A stretch of 64,000 bases of DNA from assembly GCA_963712305.1 (NCBI GenBank), contig CAVQHI010000003.1, forward strand, positions 1 through 64,000. The letters run 5' to 3'. The notes under the pieces were generated by a model. The model was not told the DNA's origin and did not search any database. It saw only the letters and a program-made list of their open reading frames with translations. The position numbers and the translations under genes are program-made. The DNA comes from DATFNI01 sp963712305. Its GTDB lineage: Bacteria; Bacteroidota; Rhodothermia; Balneolales; DATFMH01. Shown here in pieces: positions 51,039 through 60,576 of this stretch (position 1 is the stretch's first letter; each line of letters begins with the position of its first letter).

Positions 51039-52433
51039 CTACTTCACCAGCATCATCTTCTTAACGAATGAGCGGTTGTCAATCTGAAGTTTGTACAGAT
51101 ATACGCCACTGGGGATGTTATTTGCGATAAATCGGCTTTTATAAGACCCGGCGGGTTGTTCCGAGCTTACGAGTGTGGCGACAACTTCACCCAGTATGTT
51201 ATAGACCGTCAGTCTCACATGTGATGGCTTAGCTAAATCGTAAGGAATGACTGTCGTTGGATTAAAGGGATTGGGATAATTCTGTCCAAGAGAGAATTTT
51301 CTGACCGTTGGATTTTGTTCTATGGGAGTGGCATCTCTGGGCTCGAAGGCCGACATCGATGCCAGCGCGTTTCCCTGAAAATCAAACATGGCTAGGTTTT
51401 CCCAACTCGAGCCGACGCCCGGTACGGATATATAATCCGGTTCCCAATATACTACGCCAATGCCAAGACTGTCAGGGACATTGTGCACAATATCAAAAAC
51501 CTTATTCAGGTAGGACTTTTGCCCATCCACTGTTGCCGGATACCCCGGTAACAGTGGGTTAGATTGTCCCACAATATTCCCAACATTATCATCATAATTC
51601 AAGGTCCATGGGTAAGCCGTTTCGGCAATCAAAATCGGTTTGTGATAGCGTGCCTCCAGTTGATCGAGGGTATTGGTCAAATCAGTCAGTGAACCGTGCC
51701 ACCAGGGATAATAGGAGAGGCCGATAATATCATAGGTAACACCTTGTGTGTACAGGTTGTCGAAAAACCATTTAGCACCGGCAAAATCTCCGCCGCGATC
51801 GATATGAATCATAATTTTCACAGTGTCCGGTTTGGGTTCCACATCTTTGACACCTTTAATACCCACATTCAAGAGCCCTGCAAATTGTGCCCATTGTGAA
51901 GAATTATCAAAACTACCGCCAACACGACCCGTATCCCAAAGCATCCCGGATGTTACTTCGTTACCAATTTGTACGATTGATGGAAGGGTATTTTGACTTT
52001 TTAAAGCCTGTATCACCCGGCGTGTATATTGATATACACTGTCTTTAAGGACAGTATAAGAAAGATTTTGCCAGGCAGCCGGTTTCGTCTGATGACCGGC
52101 ATCGGCCCAGGTATCGGAATAATGTATATCAAGCAATAGCTTAAGTCCCTTTGTCTTTATGCGCCGGGCCATGGCAAGGGTCTGAAACAGATCGTTATAC
52201 CCGTTTTGCGGGTCATACCAGAGCCTTAAACGAATGATGTTGACGCCATGATTTTTAAAGATATCAAGGATATCCTGTTGAGTACCATTGTCTTTAAAAA
52301 CGGCGCCGTTGTTTTCCAGTTGCTGTGCAAAAGAGAGGTCAGCTCCTCTGTAAAAAGTGGTTTGTGCATCAAGAGAATTGGTTAAACATAGAGATAGCAC
52401 CAGGGAAAGAAATATAGTAACGGATTTTATCAT
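51039..52433 (-). CDS. GH53 endo-beta-1,4-galactanase with type IX sorting domain
   Basis: About 464 residues from ATG 52433, where a signal peptide starts (MIKSVTIFLSLVLSLCLTNS..LDAQ). GH53 residues: acid/base E159 in VQIGNEVTSGMLWDTG and nucleophile E271 in LIAETAYPW. The last ~85 residues form a type A T9SS sorting domain: FSLGQNYPNPFNPTTVIPYDL, HVRLTVYNILGEVVATLV, PSGVYLYKLQ and the KMMLVK tail. It is therefore exported to the cell surface or medium, making the first cuts in polymeric galactan. Convergent to the GH2 gene and separately transcribed. Confidence 0.95.
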   Translation of the reverse strand: MIKSVTIFLSLVLSLCLTNSLDAQTTFYRGADLSFAQQLENNGAVFKDNGTQQDILDIFKNHGVNIIRLRLWYDPQNGYNDLFQTLAMARRIKTKGLKLLLDIHYSDTWADAGHQTKPAAWQNLSYTVLKDSVYQYTRRVIQALKSQNTLPSIVQIGNEVTSGMLWDTGRVGGSFDNSSQWAQFAGLLNVGIKGVKDVEPKPDTVKIMIHIDRGGDFAGAKWFFDNLYTQGVTYDIIGLSYYPWWHGSLTDLTNTLDQLEARYHKPILIAETAYPWTLNYDDNVGNIVGQSNPLLPGYPATVDGQKSYLNKVFDIVHNVPDSLGIGVVYWEPDYISVPGVGSSWENLAMFDFQGNALASMSAFEPRDATPIEQNPTVRKFSLGQNYPNPFNPTTVIPYDLAKPSHVRLTVYNILGEVVATLVSSEQPAGSYKSRFIANNIPSGVYLYKLQIDNRSFVKKMMLVK

Positions 52434-52706
52434 AGTTTTATTCACTATCAGATGGGGATAATACATTCATTACTCAATTGTATGTTATACACTTCAGGAT
52501 AAGAAAAGGATTAGACTCAGTAGCAAATTTATTAACATATAAGTAGAAATTTGCATTAAGCAACGTTTTGTTCCCGGTTATTAAACAGGACTTTTGTTGT
52601 AAGTGAACATATTTTTTATAACTTATTGTTTATAGAATTACATGTGTGGATCATTAATAATTTTAGGGCTTGTTTGGGTGTTTTAACCAGGTTATCGTAG
52701 AAGAAG

Positions 52707-53804
52707 ATGGATCAAAAAATTAGGCTCTGTACCACTCCTGATGGTGTTCACATTGCCTATGCAGTGTGTGGAAAAGGACCACCACTGATTTGGATCACCC
52801 ACTGGATCACCCATGTAGAATATGACTGCCAGAGTCCAGTGTGGCTTCACTGGATCAGGGAATTATCGAATTATAATACGCTTGTCCGTTATGATGAACG
52901 GGGGTGCGGGCTCTCCGATCATGATGTGGATATCAGTTCATTAGAAGAATGGGTTATTGATCTTGAAACAGTAGTTGACGCCCTGGGATATGAGAGCTTC
53001 GATCTGTTTGGAGCCTGTCAGGGAGGAGCCATTGCTGTAGCCTATGCTGCAAAACATCCGGATCGTGTCCGTCGGCTTGTATTCTTTGGGGCCTATGCAC
53101 GGGGACGACTGGTACAGGAGCGAAGTCCGGAGCAGGTCGAACTGGACACGAGCATATTAAATATGATCAAACTTGGATGGGGACGAAATAATCCCGCATT
53201 CCGTCAGGTCTTCACCACATTGTTCATGCCGGATGCCAGTGAAGAACAGAGAAGCTGGTTCAATGATATCCAACGTAAGATTACATCTCCTGATAATGCC
53301 TCACGTTTTTTATACAATAGCCAAACACTCGACGTCACTGATTTAGCCCGGCAACTAAGGTGTCCGGCACTCGTCATGCATAGTACCGGCGATGCTATGG
53401 TTCCTCTGTTTGACGGGCGCGAGCTGGCATCGCTGATTCCCGATGCCCGTTTCATTCCGCTGGCTAGTAATAATCATATTTTGTTAGAAGGTGAGCCCGA
53501 GTGGAGTCGTTTTAAAGAGGAACTACATCATTTTTTGAATTCCGGTGAGAGTAAGGGCAAAACACGCGGAACAGAGAATGATTTTTGCTGCCTGACCCCG
53601 CGCGAAGAAGATGTACTCGATTTGATCGCACAGGGAAAAAGCAACGCAGAAATAGCCACGCAGCTTTATATCAGTCCCAAAACCGTTCGAAATCATATTA
53701 CCAACATATTCAGTAAGTTAAATGTCAGGCGAAGGGCGGAGATTATCGTACGTGCCCGGGATGCCGGATTTGGCCACTCCAGGATTATGTCGAATGGGAT
53801 TTAG
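52707..53804 (+). CDS. alpha/beta hydrolase fused to LuxR-type HTH
   Basis: 365 residues: alpha/beta-hydrolase domain (~1-275) plus C-terminal LuxR/NarL HTH (~290-355: LTPREEDVLDLIAQGKSNAEIATQLYISPKTVRNHITNIFSKLNV). The nucleophile elbow is G-A-C104-Q-G, with Cys where Ser is usual. The acid and His positions appear in STGDAMVPL and SNNHILLEGEP. Likely a transcription factor whose hydrolase-like domain binds a small ligand. Regulates unknown genes; the divergent GH53 and the downstream MddA-like gene are the nearest candidates. Confidence 0.85.
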   Translation: MDQKIRLCTTPDGVHIAYAVCGKGPPLIWITHWITHVEYDCQSPVWLHWIRELSNYNTLVRYDERGCGLSDHDVDISSLEEWVIDLETVVDALGYESFDLFGACQGGAIAVAYAAKHPDRVRRLVFFGAYARGRLVQERSPEQVELDTSILNMIKLGWGRNNPAFRQVFTTLFMPDASEEQRSWFNDIQRKITSPDNASRFLYNSQTLDVTDLARQLRCPALVMHSTGDAMVPLFDGRELASLIPDARFIPLASNNHILLEGEPEWSRFKEELHHFLNSGESKGKTRGTENDFCCLTPREEDVLDLIAQGKSNAEIATQLYISPKTVRNHITNIFSKLNVRRRAEIIVRARDAGFGHSRIMSNGI

Positions 53805-53938
53805 GTCCTATTCTGGTACTATCTTATCAAGAGTATTTTTCTAAAAATGAGACTATGGTCTCATGACACTCTTTCCTCCTCTCTGTAGATTTTAATCAAT
53901 GACCTGAAAAATCAAGAATATTGCGGGAGGAGATCACA

Positions 53939-54715
53939 ATGAAGAGGATTCTCATCTTTCTTTATGGTTTAATTTGTTATGTACTGTTTTTTGGCGCTTT
54001 TCTTTATGCCATTTGTTTCATCGGAGGAATCATTGTACCAAAAACCATTGATTCGGGAGTAGCCGGACCCGTTGGTCAGGCTATTTTCATCGATGCATTA
54101 CTTCTTGGGTTATTCGCCATACAACATTCTGTTATGGCGCGGCCTGCTTTTAAGAAGGGGTGGACTAAAATAGTTCCGAAATCCATGGAACGGAGCACGT
54201 ATGTGTTGTTTTCCAGTCTGGTACTCATTCTTTTGTTTTGGCAATGGCAACCCATTAGTGGAGTTATTTGGAGTGTACAGGTCCACTGGGCTCAGGTTCT
54301 GCTAAGAGCTATCTTCGCATGCGGTTGGTTTATACTTCTGACCGGAACCTTCATGATCAGTCATGCGCACTTGTTCGGATTGCAGCAAGTATACGAAAAT
54401 CTCCGGAAGAAACCTATATCAAACCCTAAGTTTTTGCAGCCGGGATATTACAAGTATATACGCCATCCCTTGATGCTGGGTTTTATAATCGGTTTTTGGG
54501 CTACACCGGTTATGACGACAGGTCATCTGTTATTCGCTGCAGCAGCAACGGGGTACATATTGATTGCATTGCAGCTCGAAGAAAAGGATCTGATTCATTA
54601 CTTCGGCGAGCAATACCTAGATTATAAGCGGCGGGTACCAATGTTTATCCCTTTCACAAAAAGTAAAACGATTGGTGAAGAACAGTCCAGCTATTCCGAA
54701 CAATCCGGGCAGTGA
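53939..54715 (+). CDS. mddA: MddA-like methanethiol S-methyltransferase
   Basis: 258 residues with six or so membrane helices, NnrU/isoprenylcysteine-methyltransferase fold. Starts KRILIFLYGLICYVLFFGAFLYAICFIGG, then LLGLFAIQHSVMARPAFKKGW and ERSTYVLFSSLVLILLFWQWQP. The SAM-binding part is GYYKYIRHPLMLGFIIGFWATP with the EEKDLIHYFGEQYLDYKRRVPMFIP tail. The match to MddA, which methylates methanethiol to dimethyl sulfide, is close. ATG 53939 has GGAGGAG 9 bases upstream, better than the frame start at 53921. Confidence 0.8.
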   Translation: MKRILIFLYGLICYVLFFGAFLYAICFIGGIIVPKTIDSGVAGPVGQAIFIDALLLGLFAIQHSVMARPAFKKGWTKIVPKSMERSTYVLFSSLVLILLFWQWQPISGVIWSVQVHWAQVLLRAIFACGWFILLTGTFMISHAHLFGLQQVYENLRKKPISNPKFLQPGYYKYIRHPLMLGFIIGFWATPVMTTGHLLFAAAATGYILIALQLEEKDLIHYFGEQYLDYKRRVPMFIPFTKSKTIGEEQSSYSEQSGQ

Positions 54716-54836
54716 CAGTTAAGATTGTGTGAGGAAAGTTGTCTGTGCGGAGTGTTTTAATTCGTACAAAAAGTGCCAGGACTATTAATTGACCTTATAA
54801 GGGTCAAAACTATACTAATATAAACAGGAGCGATAA

Positions 54837-55100
54837 ATGACATTTCACATTACATATAGAGCTTTAAACATGCAGCGAAACGATGTTCAGGAACGATTCA
54901 AAAGCACCGGGGCCCCACCGCCAGGTGGAGTGACGATGAAAGGCCGCTGGCACTCTGTTAATGGGAACGAAGGTTACATCATTGCCGAATCCACAGACAT
55001 TGAAGCAGTAGGTACCTGGATTCAGGAATGGTCGGATTTGTTGCAATTTGAAGTCACACCTGTGTTGACCGATGAGCAGATCGGTAAGATCATTGGCTAA
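54837..55100 (+). CDS. DUF3303-family protein
   Basis: 87-residue ferredoxin-like small protein: MTFHITYRALNMQRNDVQERFKSTGAPPPGGVTMKGRWHSVNGNEGYIIAESTD..., ending WSDLLQFEVTPVLTDEQIGKIIG. This is the DUF3303 pattern. GGAG occurs 12 bases upstream of the ATG. Function unknown. The SAM methyltransferase follows 19 bp after its stop (from the chosen start), so they form an operon. Confidence 0.85.
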   Translation: MTFHITYRALNMQRNDVQERFKSTGAPPPGGVTMKGRWHSVNGNEGYIIAESTDIEAVGTWIQEWSDLLQFEVTPVLTDEQIGKIIG

Positions 55101-55119
55101 AAAACAAAAAAAGACAAAA

Positions 55120-55908
55120 ATGAGTGAAACTTTAGATAAAACTTCGGAAATAATTGACAAGGCCGACCTTGAAAGCAAAGTCAAGAAGATGTACCGCCGG
55201 GTTGCCCTAAACCCAAAAGGTGAGTTTCATTTCGAAATGGGACGTTCTCTTGCCGAAAGGTTGGGATATTCGCTTGAGGACTTAGATCAGATTCCTGTTG
55301 AATCAATTGAATCATTTGCCGGGGTGGGGTATTTCTTCCATTTTGCCAATCTTAAAAAGGGTGAAAGTGTTATCGATTTTGGCAGTGGTGCAGGAATGGA
55401 TACTTTTATTGCCGCCTTAAAAGTAGGAAAAGACGGCAATGTCGTTGGTATCGATATGACGGATGAACAACGACTTAAGGCAGAATGGTTGCGTATTCAG
55501 GCTGGATTTTCACAGGTAAGTTATCTCGAAGGTTATCTTGATAATATTCCTTTTGAAAATGCGAGCTTTGATGTAGTTATAAGTAACGGGGTCATAAATC
55601 TTGCTGCCGATAAGGAAAGTGTATTCAGGGAGATGGCGAGAGTATTAAAACCGGGTGGTAGAATAGCTATTTCGGATATAGTAACAGAAACCCAGCTTTC
55701 AGAAAGCATTACCTGCGACACTAATTTGTGGGCTTCCTGCATCGGGGGAGCTACGCAGCAAGATAAATATAAAAGTGCTATTGAGAATGCCGGCTTGCAT
55801 ATAAAGAAAATTCAGGAAAATCCTCAGTATCATTTTTTATCCAAAAGTGCCATAGGTGCAAGTAAACAATATGGTGTGAAAAGTATCTCTCTGTCAGCCG
55901 TTAAATAA
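55120..55908 (+). CDS. class I SAM-dependent methyltransferase (ArsM-like)
   Basis: About 262 residues from ATG 55120; the earlier in-frame start overlaps DUF3303. Rossmann-fold methyltransferase: VIDFGSGAGMDTFIAAL (motif I), VVGIDMTDEQ, SFDVVISNGVINLAADKESVFREMARVLKPGGRIAISDI. Two Cys lie in TCDTNLWASCIGGA, the segment that holds arsenic-binding Cys in ArsM. Related to arsenite methyltransferases but lacking the complete Cys set, so the substrate is uncertain. Confidence 0.85.
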   Translation: MSETLDKTSEIIDKADLESKVKKMYRRVALNPKGEFHFEMGRSLAERLGYSLEDLDQIPVESIESFAGVGYFFHFANLKKGESVIDFGSGAGMDTFIAALKVGKDGNVVGIDMTDEQRLKAEWLRIQAGFSQVSYLEGYLDNIPFENASFDVVISNGVINLAADKESVFREMARVLKPGGRIAISDIVTETQLSESITCDTNLWASCIGGATQQDKYKSAIENAGLHIKKIQENPQYHFLSKSAIGASKQYGVKSISLSAVK

Positions 55909-56109
55909 ACATTGGCATGCCGGCCGACTAATAGTGAAGTATCATGCGCGTGTTTACAGCACACGACGCCAGCAAGGAAATAGTGATCGATTGCTCAAGC
56001 ATATCGATGAGTTGGCAGAGGAGGATACCGGTACACTTGAGTGGAATAGAGGCAGAAATACGGAGAGAACTTGATAATCAATAACTGATAACCCAATGGG
56101 AGATTTACA

Positions 56110-57513
56110 ATGCCTACTAAAGAAGCTGTGGATAATTTCATGAATAAGTTACGGGGTCGGTTGATCCAACCGGAAGATCCGGATTACGATCAGGTCCGAA
56201 AAATATATAACGGGATGATTGATAAGCATCCCGCACTGATTGCACAATGTGCAGATGCGGCAGATGTGATTGCGTCGGTTAATTTCGCGCGGGAAAATGA
56301 CATACTCACTTCCATACGCGGAGGTGGACATAACGGTCCAGGCCTGGCCCTTTGCGACGACGGACTGGTGATCGACCTGTCACTCATGAACGGCGTGCAT
56401 GTTGATCCGAAGCAGAAGACAGTGCGTGTTGAAGGCGGGGCGACCTGGGGAAAGGTAGATCATGCTACGCACGCTTTTGGGCTGGCAACCGTCTCCGGTA
56501 TTTTTTCCACAACCGGTGTCGCCGGTCTGACGTTAGGCGGTGGTCACGGATATCTCTCGCGAAAGTATGGTCTCACCATCGACAACCTGCTCGAGGCAGA
56601 TGTCGTACTGGCGGATGGTTCCTTCGTTACAGCCAGTGAAAAGGAAAATCCCGACCTGTTCTGGGCCTTACGGGGTGGTGGTGGAAACTTCGGTGTGGTC
56701 ACTTCATTCAAATTCAGGCTACATCCGGTTAGTACCGTAATTGGCGGACCGATATTCCTTCCGGTTGAGCAGGCTGATGAGGTGATGCGATGGTATCGGG
56801 AATTTCTGCCCAGCGCACCGGAAGATTTGTCTGTTTTTTTTGCGTTCCACATTATTCCACCTGCACCTCCCTTTCCAGAAGCACTGCATATGAAGAAAGT
56901 GTGTGCCACGGTATGGTGCTACACCGGTTCACCTGATCAGGCAGATGCTGTCTTTAAGCCTATCCGGGAAGTCGGTTCGCCTGTGCTTGATCTGGTTGGC
57001 CCCATGCCATACCCGGCGCTTCAGACTCTGTTCGACGCTCTCTTACCACCGGGGTTGCAGTGGTACTGGAAAGGTGACTTTGTAAAAGAACTCAGCGACG
57101 AAGCGATTGCCAGACACATTGAGTACGGATCAAATCTTCCAACTCCCCATTCAGGTATGCACCTCTATCCGATTGACGGGGCCGTACATCAGGTAGGAGA
57201 AAAGGACACTGCCTTTGCTTACCGTGATGTCACCTGGTCGTCGGTCATTTTCGGTGTCGACCCGGATTTGGGGAACAAAGATCTTATCACTAAATGGGCC
57301 AAAGATTACTGGAAAGCAGTACATCCGTATTCGGCCGGCGGAGCTTATGTCAACTTCATGATGGAGGAGGGACAGGAACGCATTAAGGCTACCTACCTGG
57401 GCAACTATGAGAGGTTGACCCAGGTAAAGGCTAAGTACGATCCGGCTAATCTATTCCGGGTTAACCAGAATATCAAGCCATCCAAAGCAAGTAGTGAACC
57501 TGCCGCGGTGTGA
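56110..57513 (+). CDS. FAD-linked oxidoreductase, berberine-bridge type
   Basis: 467 residues, cytosolic. FAD-binding_4 domain (~35-205): SIRGGGHNGPGLALCDDGLVIDLSLMNGVHVDP, with the His of GGGHN as probable covalent flavin link, and GVAGLTLGGGHGYLSRKYGLTIDNLLEADVVLADG. The second conserved Cys of bicovalent enzymes is not seen. C-terminal BBE domain: YVNFMMEEGQERIKATYLGNYERLTQVKAKYDPANLFRVNQNI. Oxidises alcohol or sugar-like substrates with O2; actual substrate unknown. Single-gene unit with GGGAG before the ATG. Confidence 0.9.
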   Translation: MPTKEAVDNFMNKLRGRLIQPEDPDYDQVRKIYNGMIDKHPALIAQCADAADVIASVNFARENDILTSIRGGGHNGPGLALCDDGLVIDLSLMNGVHVDPKQKTVRVEGGATWGKVDHATHAFGLATVSGIFSTTGVAGLTLGGGHGYLSRKYGLTIDNLLEADVVLADGSFVTASEKENPDLFWALRGGGGNFGVVTSFKFRLHPVSTVIGGPIFLPVEQADEVMRWYREFLPSAPEDLSVFFAFHIIPPAPPFPEALHMKKVCATVWCYTGSPDQADAVFKPIREVGSPVLDLVGPMPYPALQTLFDALLPPGLQWYWKGDFVKELSDEAIARHIEYGSNLPTPHSGMHLYPIDGAVHQVGEKDTAFAYRDVTWSSVIFGVDPDLGNKDLITKWAKDYWKAVHPYSAGGAYVNFMMEEGQERIKATYLGNYERLTQVKAKYDPANLFRVNQNIKPSKASSEPAAV

Positions 57514-58216
57514 CTTGCCGAAGACAAGCCATTAGCAGGTAACATTATACGCTTCTGGTGAATCTTCGGAATTAGAAAATAGAAACGGCTCTGATTCGTC
57601 GGCCAGACGGTTCTTCCATATGAATCCTTCGGATAAACCGTCTGACCGATCAAGTCACAATTTCAGCAAACGCATGGATGGATTCAGAAAGACCAACAAG
57701 TAATTCTTTTTGATATTACAATTATGTATGAATAATTCAGACAATTCAAACAGAAGAGCAGGCCGCATTATTGATACTCCCCCTGGAACCTTACAATCGG
57801 AAACGATTTGAGTTTTTCGGAAGTGTCGGGACGACGGCGGACGGTCATGACACGCCTCATTAACCGGTACGTAGGCAAGCTGCACCAAACAGCCTGTAAA
57901 GACGCCGAAGTATCCATTGCTTTTTCGAAAGTGACCCACATGATGACCCCACCTCCCAGTATCTTGCATCCGAGAAGCTGAATGCATTGGAATTGATCAG
58001 GCATCGGTAATCATTGATCATTTCATTGATATCCTTCTTCCATAAGACCTAGTGGCAGCAGATCCAAAAAGGTCGGCCAGCAAGGATCACACAATTCAAG
58101 ACCCTTGCCGGCCGTATAGCAATTAGGATAGGAGTTACTTTGATAACGATGCCACTCACATTTCGTTAAGAACTTTCTTATCTTAACAAGCTTTCAACGA
58201 AAACAAAACGACTGGA
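57514..58216. other. 700-bp gene-poor gap with one inverted repeat
   Basis: TCGGCCAGACGGTT (57599-57612) mirrors AACCGTCTGACCGA (57636-57649) with one mismatch. Two minus-strand open frames (57655-57987, 57768-58004) have no recognisable domain or good start, so I do not call them. The right part should hold the nusB promoter. An acquired gene's remnant cannot be excluded. Confidence 0.45.
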
Positions 58217-58780
58217 ATGAAGATCAGACGATTATTGAGGGAAGCAGTTCTTAAATCACTATATGCTCATGAGATGGGAAATGAGGATCTCAATGAAGTT
58301 ATACAGTATACCCTCAAACCCTCGATAAACGATATTTTAAGCAACATAAAAGATTCAGCCAGCGATGATGGCATAACTGCTTCAGATGCCGAAAAATTCG
58401 CTGTACGCCTGTTTCGTGAAACCATAAATCAGACAGAAGAGCTGGATCGTGAAATAGAACCACATCTTGTGCACTGGGAGATCGATCGTCTTGCCATAGT
58501 TGATAAGCTGGTACTCCGCATGGCAATATGTGAAATGATTGTATTTGAGGATGTCCCAACCAAGGTGAGCATCAATGAAGCCATCGAGATCGCCAAAAAA
58601 TATTCGACCGGTAAATCCGGAAAATTCGTCAATGGTATACTTGATTCCGCTTTACAGAAACTGAGTAGTGATAAGCGGATCCACAAGATGGGCCGTGGTC
58701 TGGTCGAACATTCTACAAACGAATCCCGGGCTGACAACTTTCGGGATGGAAAAGCAATTAAATCTTCATCCAAATCCTGA
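58217..58780 (+). CDS. nusB: transcription antitermination factor NusB
   Basis: 187 residues, all helical: RRLLREAVLKSLYAHEM at the start (the box-A RNA-binding helix), then WEIDRLAIVDKLVLRMAICEMIVFEDVPTKVSINEAIEIAKKYSTGKSGKFVNGILDSAL, the highly conserved C-terminal NusB region. NusB with NusE binds boxA RNA in rRNA antitermination. The C-terminal ~30 residues are a lineage-specific extension. It is followed after 9 bp by the phosphatase and then by ychF, an apparent housekeeping operon. Confidence 0.95.
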   Translation: MKIRRLLREAVLKSLYAHEMGNEDLNEVIQYTLKPSINDILSNIKDSASDDGITASDAEKFAVRLFRETINQTEELDREIEPHLVHWEIDRLAIVDKLVLRMAICEMIVFEDVPTKVSINEAIEIAKKYSTGKSGKFVNGILDSALQKLSSDKRIHKMGRGLVEHSTNESRADNFRDGKAIKSSSKS

Positions 58781-58789
58781 TAAATAATT

Positions 58790-59464
58790 TTGTCGGAAAA
58801 AAAGAAATACGTTGCTATTGGTGATATTCACGGTTGCTCAAAGACATTGATGGCTTTGTTAAGGCATCTTGATATATACAGCGACCGGGAATATGTATTT
58901 GTGGGTGACTATATCGATCGTGGTCCCGATTCAAAGGCTGTTGTCGATCAACTTATTGCATTCTCAAAAGACCACGATTGTGTAATGCTTCAGGGTAACC
59001 ATGAATACATGATGCTCGACGCACTCTTTCACAATAATTATGCAGGATGGGAAATGAATGGCGGGCAGGCCACCATAAATTCGTACAAAGATGAAAATGG
59101 GGAATCTTTTATCCCTGAAGAACACATGCAATTTTATAGGGACACCCAACTGTTTTACGATACACCCGACTATTTTTTTGTGCACGCAGGCTTAGATCCC
59201 GATATGACGATCATAGATAGCATTGCTGATCCTGAACAGATTGAGCGTTTTATCTGGGAACGGTCCCATTTGCATACCTATAAGAATAAATGGGAAAAAA
59301 CGGTGGTTTTTGGTCATACTCCACGACCTGAACCCATAACCGGACCCAATATGATTGGTATTGATACTGGTTGTGTGTACAGTAGAAATCGTGGTTTGGG
59401 TAAACTAACTGCTGTACTTCTTCCGGAAGTAACATTTATACAACAAGAATCTCTAGACAACTGA
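58790..59464 (+). CDS. PPP-family serine/threonine phosphatase
   Basis: 224-residue metallophosphoesterase with the PPP motifs GDIHGC (~8-13), GDYIDRGPDS (~36-45) and LQGNHEYMM (~66-74), then FVHAGL and VFGHTP. The residues D, H, D, N, H, H that bind two metals are all in place. It resembles bacterial PrpA/ApaH-like phosphatases. The start is TTG 58790 (SEKKKYVAIGDIHG), 9 bp after nusB. Cotranscribed with nusB and ychF. Confidence 0.92.
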   Translation: MSEKKKYVAIGDIHGCSKTLMALLRHLDIYSDREYVFVGDYIDRGPDSKAVVDQLIAFSKDHDCVMLQGNHEYMMLDALFHNNYAGWEMNGGQATINSYKDENGESFIPEEHMQFYRDTQLFYDTPDYFFVHAGLDPDMTIIDSIADPEQIERFIWERSHLHTYKNKWEKTVVFGHTPRPEPITGPNMIGIDTGCVYSRNRGLGKLTAVLLPEVTFIQQESLDN

Positions 59465-59475
59465 ACTGATATTAC

Positions 59476-60576
59476 ATGAGTTTACGATGCGGTATTGTGG
59501 GATTGCCAAATGTCGGAAAGTCCACTCTTTTTAATGCCTTGAGCAATGCAGGGGCCGAAGCGGCTAATTTTCCTTTCTGTACTATTGATCCCAACATAGG
59601 GATTGTGCCCGTACCCGATGAACGATTGGATAAACTGACCGAACTGGTTAAGCCAGCTAAGGTCACACCGGCCATCATCGAGTTTGTGGATATTGCCGGC
59701 CTGGTAAAGGGAGCTTCAGAAGGAAAGGGTAAAGGCAACGCATTCCTTTCTCACATTCGTGAAGTGGATACGATCATCCATGTTGTTCGCTGCTTTGAGG
59801 ACGATGAGGTCATTCATGTGGAAGGCGATGTGGATCCGATCAGAGATATCACGATCATCCAGGATGAACTGATTATCAAAGATCTTGAGACTACCGAAAA
59901 ACGTCTTGATAAACTACAGAAAGAAGCAAAAAGCGGAGACAAATCGATAAAGTCGAAGATGGAGCTGGTAAAACGTCTTTATGAATTCATGGAGCAGGGA
60001 AAACCAGCCCGAGCCTTTGATATGCATGAGGACGAAAAAGAATCCCTGCGTGATCTGTTTCTTTTGACATCAAAGCCGGTATTGTATGTGTGTAATGTTG
60101 ATGAGGCTGACCTTCCCGGGGGGCAAGACAATACTTACACCGGAAAAGTTCGAGAGCACGCAAAAAAAGAAGAGGCTGAAGTCGTTGTAGTATGTGCAAA
60201 GATTGAAGCTGAAATAGCCGAGCTGGATGAAGAAGAACGAGCCATGTTCCTTGAAGAAATGGGACTGGAACGCCCCGGACTTCATCGTCTTATCCGGGCT
60301 GCTTTTTGTGAGCTTGGTCTTATAACCTATTTCACTGCCGGTCCCAAGGAAGTTCGAGCCTGGACCATCCACGTTGGCACCAAAGCTCCACAGGCAGCGG
60401 GTGTCATTCATACTGATTTTGAGCGCGGTTTTATTCGCGCCGAGACCATAAAATACGACGATTACGTATCACTTGGTTCTGAGGAAGCGGCCCGTGAGGC
60501 GGGGAAAATGAGATCGGAAGGGAAGGAGTACATCGTTCAGGACGGCGACGTAATGCTCTTCCGATTTAATGTATAG
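59476..60576 (+). CDS. ychF: redox-regulated ATPase YchF (Obg family)
   Basis: 366 residues. P-loop GLPNVGKSTLFNALS at ~8-22, switch IDPNIGIVPVPDERLDKL, DIAGLVKGASEGKGKGNAFLSHIREVD, and NVDEADLPGG where GTPases have NKxD, consistent with ATP preference. C-terminal TGS domain (LGLITYFTAGPKEVRAWTIHVGTKAPQAAGVIHTDFERGFIRAETIKYDDY). It binds ribosomes and takes part in translation and stress response. Complete, in the nusB operon. Confidence 0.97.
   Translation: MSLRCGIVGLPNVGKSTLFNALSNAGAEAANFPFCTIDPNIGIVPVPDERLDKLTELVKPAKVTPAIIEFVDIAGLVKGASEGKGKGNAFLSHIREVDTIIHVVRCFEDDEVIHVEGDVDPIRDITIIQDELIIKDLETTEKRLDKLQKEAKSGDKSIKSKMELVKRLYEFMEQGKPARAFDMHEDEKESLRDLFLLTSKPVLYVCNVDEADLPGGQDNTYTGKVREHAKKEEAEVVVVCAKIEAEIAELDEEERAMFLEEMGLERPGLHRLIRAAFCELGLITYFTAGPKEVRAWTIHVGTKAPQAAGVIHTDFERGFIRAETIKYDDYVSLGSEEAAREAGKMRSEGKEYIVQDGDVMLFRFNV

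Noticed and set aside
57655..58004. Two overlapping minus-strand open frames in the gap before nusB
   Set aside because: No recognisable domain, no good ribosome-binding site, and mutually overlapping frames; a decayed gene is possible but unsupported.
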